Below, piece by piece: positions 57,237 through 64,000 of a stretch of 64,000 nt of DNA. The stretch lies in the NCBI GenBank assembly GCA_050084985.1, contig JBITNC010000001.1, forward strand, positions 28,520,001 through 28,584,000. The letters are read 5' to 3'. Numbering within the stretch: position 1 is the first letter of the stretch; the number at the start of each line of letters is the position of its first letter. Both the position numbers and the translations under genes were made by a program. A model generated the notes under the pieces. That model was not told the origin of the DNA and did no database searches. It was given only the letters and a program-made list of their open reading frames with translations. The DNA is from Nageia nagi. Taxonomy: Eukaryota > Pinophyta.

Positions 57237-59440
57237 ATAGTTTTGCTAAGTTTGAATGTTTGTTTATACTATGAATGGGAAAATGAACATGAATGGATAA
57301 TCATATTCATAAATAATCACACTTGACATAAAAGTAAGACTTAAAAATGGACAAAATGATAATAATGAAGTGACAATGATGACAAGATTAAACCAAACAT
57401 TTAAATGACAAAGGGATAACAAAATTTCAAAAGATAAAAATAACAATGATAAAAAGATCACCATTAATGAATGATGTGAAGACAATAATGATAAAAATAA
57501 TAATAAAAAGATAAAAAGGATAACAAGTCAATAAGAAAAGATAATAAAATATGGATAAAAATGATAAATGGAAAATCAAAGAAATGTCATTACAAGATAA
57601 ATACGTAAAAGAAAGAATGAAAATGAATATTGGACTAAGGAAGAATAAATAACAATAGAAAAATGAAACAAACAAGTGATCATAATCAATAAAAAAAAAA
57701 AAAAACAAATGCACACTTAAAATAATGCAAAAGAAACCTAAAAAGATATGAAAAATATGATTAAGGATTAACCCTAATGACAAACTAATATGTCAATTCA
57801 AGTGAATCATAATGAAATGCAATAATTTCAATTCAAATGAATTACAAAACTGTAGCAAAAATGAACTAAAATAAAACTTGGCTAATTTTATCTTGGAAAA
57901 AGTGAAAAATGATCAACTTTGACACTCAAAAACAAGCAACCACAATGCCAATTTTCAAAACAAGTTTGATGATATGATAGGTGGATGAAAAATCAAAGTG
58001 CTAAAAAAAGCTCAAAAAATGGAGCTCATTTGGCTTATTTTTGAATTAAAAACTAAAGCCAACTTTGACTTTGCAAAAAACCTTTAGTGTTCACTGAAGG
58101 TGCACCATTTCAAGTAGGCTTTTGTGTGAGCTTTGAAAAGGTAACAAATGATAAACTTAAGCTATGAAATTTTAGGGGATGATTTAAAATATAACATATA
58201 CCCACAAGAAACTAATGGAATGAAAAATAGATGTAGTTTGATAGGTTTAAAACTATCAAACCAAAGGCAACTTTTTAAGGTGTTAAATTTCAAGACCTTT
58301 GGTCCTAAAATAAAATAGACTTGGAAGTGGCTACAAAGCAATTTGAAATGACTTGTTAAGGCATGATAAGACATAAAAAGGTAAAATAAGATAAAATGTA
58401 AAGGTAGAATGATCAAATGACACAAATTGACATAGGTTGAAAAAGTAATCAAAGTGGCCAAGTAGCCCACTTTGGGAGACTAAAGAAAATACAAGGGAAA
58501 CAAAAAACACAATGAAATTTATGGAATATGAACACATTTAGAACTATGGAGAAAACAAAATAAGTTGCATAGGAAATCAACATGGTTAAGCAAGTTTTTA
58601 AAGGCCAAATGAAAGCCAAAATGTTCAAAGCATAAAAAGTGCAAAGTGCGAAAATTGATAAAATGACTTAAAAATTAACATAAGTAAACATAAAAGAGGC
58701 AAAATAATTTTATAAAATAACAAATAGAAAAAAAATAAAATTAAAAATGAATTTGGGGCCAGCTTCCATCTTAATGTGTAGAATGAGCTCTTTTGCCAAG
58801 TACTTTCGATTATTACTAAGTAGTTTTATTCAATGACCCTGACATATGAATGCAATGATGAAGGATGGAGGATTATTGCTATGGTAAGATAAAAAAAAAT
58901 GATAGGATGGAAAAGAAAAAGAGATAAGAACCTAGTTCCATCTTAATGTGTAGGACATGTATTGGCTCTATACTAGACTAGGTAGGAGAGATTGTCCAAT
59001 GGTCAATGTCATGATGGTGATATATACATATTAAGTAATGATAAAAAAATACAAGGAGACATAACTAGACTAAGTGTGGATAGGATATGAGTGACTTGTG
59101 TTTCCCATGTACCCAAAAAAGGTAGAATGACATTAAAAAGTGACAGAACACTGAGTATAGACTCCAAATGCAATGATCTAAAGTGATGATATAAGAAAAG
59201 TGAAAAATGAAAAGGAACCTTGAACTACTTGCTATAGTTCTTGAAAACTTTTTCATAATGCTAAGATAAGACAAAGGGTAGATTATGATTGATGACAAAA
59301 GATATGATATGAAATACTCTTTTTGGATTTTGTATTTTCTATGTTTGTTTTTGTGCTTATGAAATATTTTACTTTTTTTGGTATTTTCTATTTTTTATTA
59401 TTTTTGGAAAAATATTTTTTGAATATTTGAATGTTACTTA
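57237..59440. other. A-rich 3' region of the rightmost Tat element
   Basis: About 2.2 kb of A-rich, T-poor plus strand (many 'aaaatgataa', 'aaaagataa' words). The minus strand therefore has several chance open frames with hydrophobic Phe/Leu/Ile/Ser-rich products (57264-57783, 58162-58537), which I do not accept as genes. Two similar segments at 58,764 and 58,940 contain 'ttccatcttaatgtgtag'. Confidence 0.5.
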
Positions 59441-59446
59441 TGTAGT

Positions 59447-60600
59447 CTAGGTATAGAAGGGTCGAAGGTGAATGCTGTTGATTGGTTCAAGCTCTTCAAC
59501 TTCATCCAAGGTTTCTAATTTATATGATTCAGCACCATATTTTCTCATTATAATATAAGGATCCAACCAATTAGGCATAAATTTTTCTCTTTTTGCTCTT
59601 GGTTGACTTGTAATTTATTGGTTTTCCTTTAAGATGAGGTTACCAACTTCAAATTTATGGTAATGCACTTTTTTATTATAAGATCTCTTGATACATTATT
59701 AGTCAATTCTCAAATGTTGAAGTGCACTTATACATTTTTCATCAAGTAAATCAAGCTAAGAAAGCCTATCTTGATTGTAGGTAGTATCATTAATAAATTA
59801 TTGCAAACAAACACAAAGGGATGGAATTTTGAGTTCAATGGGAAAAATAACTTCAGCACAATAAACTAATGAAAAAGGTATGGCTCTAGTAGGTGTACAA
59901 ATGCTTATTCTATAAACCCATAATGCAAAGGAAAGTTTGGTATGCCAATCCCTTTATTAGTCTCCAACAAACTTTTGAAGTGCTTTAACAATGGTTTTAT
60001 TAGAGGCTTCAGCTTGTTAACTATCTTGAGTGTAATAAGATATTGAGGAACTTAATTGAATATGATACTTGTCACACAAAGTTCTAACATCCTTATTTTT
60101 AAAGGGGAGTCCATTGTCCATGATTAATTTAGAAGGGATTCCAAATCTACAAATAAGGTTGGTCTCAATGAACTCCATAATTTTAAGTGCTTTAACTTCA
60201 ATTAAGGGCATGGATTCTACCCATTTGGTAAAATATTCAATGGTAGTAATTATAAATTTATGTCCTTGTGAAGAATGGGGATACACTTGGCCAACAAGAT
60301 CTAACCCCCATTCTAAAAAGGGCCATATGGTTGTAACATGTTTCAAATCTTCAGAAGATAAATGGTGAAGGTTTGTAAATTTTGACACTTAATGTAGTTT
60401 TTAACATATGAAACATAATAATTTTCAAGTGTTGACAAAAAGTATCCCATTTTTAACAAACATTTTGCTATTTCCATACCACTAAAGTGGCCACCACATG
60501 TATCATCATGTGCTTGAGATAATATGAGGGGCATTTCATTAGGTTCAAGGCATCTTAAAAGGATGCCTTCATAACCTCTTTTATAAATGATTTCCCCCAA
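59447..60600 (-). pseudogene. Integrase of the rightmost Tat element
   Basis: The zinc-binding part is at 60600-60343: SQAHDDTCGGHFSG, then KMGYFLSTLENYYVSYVKNYIKCQ. The core is at 60388-60017: LEWGLDLVGQ (first Asp), IIT-TIEYFTKWVE, SKLIMDNGLPFKNKDV (second Asp). A stop near 60017 falls before the Glu (expected Q-A-E). The C-terminal part reads FEVGNLILKEN and FMPNWLDPYIIMRKYG, and ends at the TAG at 59447 (PINSIHLRPFYT). Its products are close to those of the 24-kb element. Confidence 0.85.
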
Positions 60601-60633
60601 AAAGTTGTATATAGCATATTTTTATTTAAAGCA

Positions 60634-61141
60634 TCATCTTTCAATTTTAGTCATATCTTGGGGACAAATTCCAAGCTTGAGAAAGTCTTTTATGAGTGCA
60701 TACCAAGGATTTAGATTTTCAACTTCAATTTGATTAATGGTTGGTCCAACAATGTAAGAGGGGTTATGCAATGTGGTGATGTGGATAATAAGTTTTTCTT
60801 GATTATCTTGAGAGGGAATGAGAGAACCCAAGGAAGCCATGGTGTCTGCAAATTTATTATTAGATCCGAGGAATATTCAATGGTATACTTATCAAGTTGT
60901 AATAGGAGTTGGTCAACAACAAATTTATACTTTTTTAAAACTTCATCATGGCATTGATAAGTTCCAAGGACTTAATTAACAATAATCTAAGAATCACCAA
61001 TAATTTTAAGGCTCTTGAAATTAACTTGATTGCAATTTGGAGACCAAGGATGAGGGCCTCATATTCAGCCATGTTATTAGTGCAAGGGAATTTGAGTATA
61101 AAAGACAAAGGGATGGGTGCTTCTTGAGGTGTAATGAAAAC
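60634..61141 (-). pseudogene. Second RNase H, 3' part, rightmost Tat element
   Basis: On the minus strand the domain enters from the insertion site at 61141: FITPQEAPIPLSFILKFPCTNNMAEYEALILGL, and ends with MASLGSLIPSQDNQEKL. The Asp-rich middle has stops. Reading is continuous across the 1.4-kb insertion (62526-61142), which supports the boundaries of that insertion. Confidence 0.82.
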
Positions 61142-62525
61142 TAGGGGTCATTTTAGCCATGAATATTCACTAATAAGTGAATTTTAAAAATTCTAAAAAT
61201 GGAAAATGGTGAATGTTTTGGGTTAGAACAATACCCATGTTGCCAAAATTTTTATTATTATTTTTTCTAGCCTGAGTCACCAAGTCAAATTTAAATTTTA
61301 AATTAAATTTCTATTAAATCACCCACATTTTGAAATAATAAATAGTTGAATTTGCCTTGAAATTACAAATTATTATTTATATTTTGATTAAATCACCCCA
61401 TATATATACCTTGTGGTAGCATGTATTAAAGATAGTAGTAGTATACCTTTGAATGGTAGCATGTTGTCTTTAAACAATGGAATTTTACCTTCAAATGATC
61501 ACATTCTACCTTCAAATGGTAGCAAGCTACTACCGTATAGAAGTAGACTTCTATTATGTGGTGGTAACCTACTACCACATAGTGGTATCTTAATACCATG
61601 AAATAGCATCCTATTACCCCATGGTGGTAACCTACTACCATGCGATGGCATCCTGCTACCATATGATGGCATCTTGCTACTGCAAGGGGGCATCTTGCTA
61701 CTACCTAATGACATTCTTCTACCTACTACTACCACCTGATATGATGCACCTTACCAAAGCCATAACTTTTGATTGTGATGTCTATTTTTCTTGAAATTTA
61801 GAATTTGGCTTTGTATACATGTTCTTCATCTAGCTTAATGTTATTACACAAAAACCACTAAAAATCATATTTTCAATACCTAACTCCTCCATATAGAATT
61901 CCAAAATTAGCTTTTGCTTTATGTTCTCAAGATTTTTAGGTTTTTTTGTATCTTAGAACTTTAATATGTTTTGTTATAAATTAAATTGAGTCCTAATATT
62001 TTAAATTAAGTTTGATTATTGTAAGAGGGATGTGCATGCCAATTTTGGGCATAATCCAACTCATTTTTATTTTTAGCTATTTTTAGAAATAGATGATTTT
62101 ATGATTTCTTTAGTTTTTTTGTTGTTATATTATGGATTGTATTCTCTTAAACAAGCAGTGTGAATTTAATAATGAGAAGAGTATCATTGTGCAAGTTTCT
62201 TCCATTATATTACATTTATAATTGGATTCTATTTTATTGGTCTCTTGTAACTAAATTCACATCTTGGTAGTAGACTGCTACCACCTAGTAGCAGACTACT
62301 ATTGCTTGGTAATAGTTTGCTAGCATCTGATAGTAGAATACTTCCACCCAGTAGTAGAATATAATGAAACTCTTTTAATTCTCCAAAAAATATATATATA
62401 AATTTTTTTAGCTTCAAATTTTCCTTTGTAATTTTTACAATTTTTTTAAAATTGCCTTACCTACTTATCTGATTTGCCTTAGATTTTCCAAGTTAGTTTT
62501 GAAAAATGGCTCTTAAAATGATTCC
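61142..62525. mobile_element. Mutator-like DNA transposon insertion
   Basis: The 1,384-bp insertion is flanked by the 10-bp duplication TAATGAAAAC (61132-61141 and 62526-62535). Left end TAGGGGTCATTTTAGCCAT and the reverse complement of the right end, GGAATCATTTTAAGAGCCAT, form imperfect terminal inverted repeats. A 9-11-base duplication suggests the Mutator superfamily. No transposase is encoded, so it is non-autonomous. Removing it restores a continuous RNase H frame. Confidence 0.8.
61465..61735. repeat. 21-bp repeat with small palindromes, inside the Mutator-like element
   Basis: About 13 degenerate units of 'cctactaccacatagtggta' type. Many hold a perfect or near-perfect hairpin such as TACCACATAGTGGTA. 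Because 21 is a multiple of three, both strands stay open: 61413-61601 (plus) and 61499-61735 (minus) encode 7-residue repeats such as SRMPSHG. A second, shorter block of related units is at 62265-62360. Confidence 0.85.
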
Positions 62526-62900
62526 TAATGAAAACAATACTAGCTTCACCCCCTTTTTCACATTTTTAACCATTAAATAAAATGGTAATATTAAAGTACT
62601 CTTATTTAATGTCAACAAATTCCTCATATTCAAGTAAAACAAAGATAGAATCATCATGGAAATCAAGTGCCAAGGGTTGTGAATCATGCAATAGAGCTTT
62701 AGCAAGTTTATCAAAAATAACTTTCCCTTTCATATATTTTTGGTTTACAAAATCAAGTTCAAATTCAATTAATATCATTATCCATTTATATGTGTGTGAA
62801 ATAACATATGCATGGCTCATCAAGTATCTCAAAAGATCATTTCTAGCAATAACATAAGTCTTATGATTTAGCATATAATGCTTTAATTTATATGTTGAAT
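62526..62900 (-). pseudogene. RNase H linker and start of the second RNase H, rightmost Tat element
   Basis: The minus strand reads YVIARNDLLRYLMSHAY, then YKWIMILIEFELDFVNQKYMKGKVI, LAKALLHDSQPLALDF and EEFVDIK. This is the linker between the two RNases H, as in the 24-kb element (GQKSIKGQVIADYLAEAP). After a stop come FNGxxCEKGGEASIV, the start of the second RNase H, cut at the insertion. Confidence 0.78.
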
Positions 62901-64000
62901 ATCAAGGCATAATTTCCCAATATGGATGTAATTAACCTCATAGCCAATAACAATTTTAATTATATTATAAATAGCTTGCTCTTTGTTGATGTTATTCTTT
63001 TGTGACAACATGGTCCTAATAGCAATGTCTGTAGCAGAAATGTACAAGTGAAATGGCTTTGAAGGATTGGGTGGGATTAAAATAGGAGGAGATAAAAGAT
63101 ATTTTTTTATTTGTTTAAAGGCTTCTTGACACTCCTATTTCCATTAAAACTTTACTCCTTTCTTTAAAAGGTAATTAAATGGTTTGCACTTATCAAATAA
63201 TTGGGCAATGAATCTGCAAATTGCATTAATTTTTCCTAATAAACTTCTTATCTCTTTAAGATTTCAAGGGGGTGGCATTTTAGTTATAGCTTAAATATTA
63301 GCAAGATCAATCTCAATTCCTCTTATAAAAATAATATAGCCCAAAAAATTTCCAAAAGTTACACCAAATACACACTTTTTAGGATTAACCCTTACATCAT
63401 GTTCAATAAGTCTATCAAAAAAATTTGCAAGAACTTCTAGATGTCTATATTTAGTTTTATATTTTTGAAAAGATCATATACATAACATTCAAAAATTTCA
63501 CCCATGTACTTATAAAATATATACAACATGGTGAGTTGATATGTGGCACCTGCATTCTTTAAACTAAAGGGCATGACCTTATAGCAAAAGATTCCCTAAG
63601 GTGTTGTGAATGCAATTTTATGTTGATCAATTTTTACAATATGAATTTGATTGTAGCAACTAAAACAATCCATGAGTGAGAGAATTTTATGACTAGCAAT
63701 TACATCTACTATATTATCAATGCTAGGTAAAGGAAAATCATCTTTTGGACAAGCTTTATCAATATCTCAAAAATTAGTGCAAATTCAAATACCTCCTATT
63801 TTCTTGCCAATAGGAACAACATTAGAAACCCATGTAGGATAATCAATAGATGTGATAAAACCATCATCCAAAATTTTTTGAAGTTCTTCTTTAACAAGGA
63901 GTGTAATTTTTGGATGCATTTTTCGTAATTTTTTCTTAATGGGTTTTGCATACTTTTCAAGGACAAGGGTATGAACAATAAGATCAAAATCCAATCCTTG
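62901..64000 (-). pseudogene. RT and first RNase H of the rightmost Tat element, cut by the window edge
   Basis: The 5' part enters at the right edge: LDFDLIVHTLVLEKYAKP, KKKLRKMHPKITLLVKEELQ, DYPTWVSNVVPIGKK, then after a stop ICTNF, DKACPKDDFPLP, SLMDCFSCYNQI and FCYKVMPFSLKNAGATYQ. The catalytic box is YVYD instead of YVDD. The first RNase H part (62,900-63,120) is heavily decayed. Gag and protease lie beyond the window. Confidence 0.82.

Noticed and set aside
57264-58537. Hydrophobic minus-strand open frames that look like membrane proteins
   Set aside because: The plus strand here is A-rich, so its complement is rich in Phe, Leu, Ile and Ser codons. There is no start context, conserved motif or domain.

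Overview
The window reads as transposon-filled, AT-rich intergenic DNA from a large-genome seed plant. A gymnosperm such as a conifer is plausible, but this is an inference from the element types and the extent of decay. I see no intact host gene, no rRNA or tRNA operon and no prokaryotic feature. Almost everything recognisable is an LTR retrotransposon or a repeat derived from one.

Layout. 1-11.4 kb: very old plus-strand Ty3/gypsy debris (gag at 3.2-3.7 kb, retropepsin at 7.3-7.6 kb) followed by a minus-strand plant mobile domain (PMD) relic at 7.7-8.2 kb. 11.4-12.66 kb: a 36-bp tandem repeat, a minus-strand chromovirus 3' end with its LTR, and the last RNase H segment of a plus-strand Ty1/copia element. 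12,662-37,063: a 24.4-kb Tat-type Ty3/gypsy element on the minus strand, with 2,071-bp LTRs and target duplication AATAC. It lies inside the 3' LTR of the copia element. A complete 5,919-bp gag-only LTR element (12,961-18,879, target duplication TCACC) is nested in its 3' LTR. The Tat element has gag with a coiled coil, protease, G-patch-like segment, RT, two RNases H, integrase, and an extra unrecognised ORF after integrase.

37.3-39.5 kb: seven tandem units that contain a 5S-rRNA-like core. 41.1-44.7 kb: a plus-strand chromovirus relic (LTR, primer site, gag, protease, RT), then a minus-strand copia relic to 45.2 kb. From about 45.5 kb to the right edge there is one minus-strand Tat element, read from its 3' LTR (ends 47,181) through an antisense PMD relic (48.1-49.2 kb), a 69-bp minisatellite, and integrase, RNase H and RT (59.4-64.0 kb). 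A smaller Tat element (50,191-56,987, target duplication CAATG) sits in the minisatellite, and a Mutator-like insertion (61,142-62,525, 10-bp duplication) sits in the RNase H.

How the parts relate. Target duplications and LTR divergence give a consistent insertion order: copia first, then the 24-kb Tat element (LTRs about 93% alike in the first 300 bp), then the gag-only element (about 98-99% alike). The gag-only element lacks pol and would need enzymes from another element. The best candidates for something undescribed are that element with its second coiled-coil ORF, the duplicated-domain ORF after integrase, and a TGACGTCA-type array shared by two LTR families in opposite orientations.
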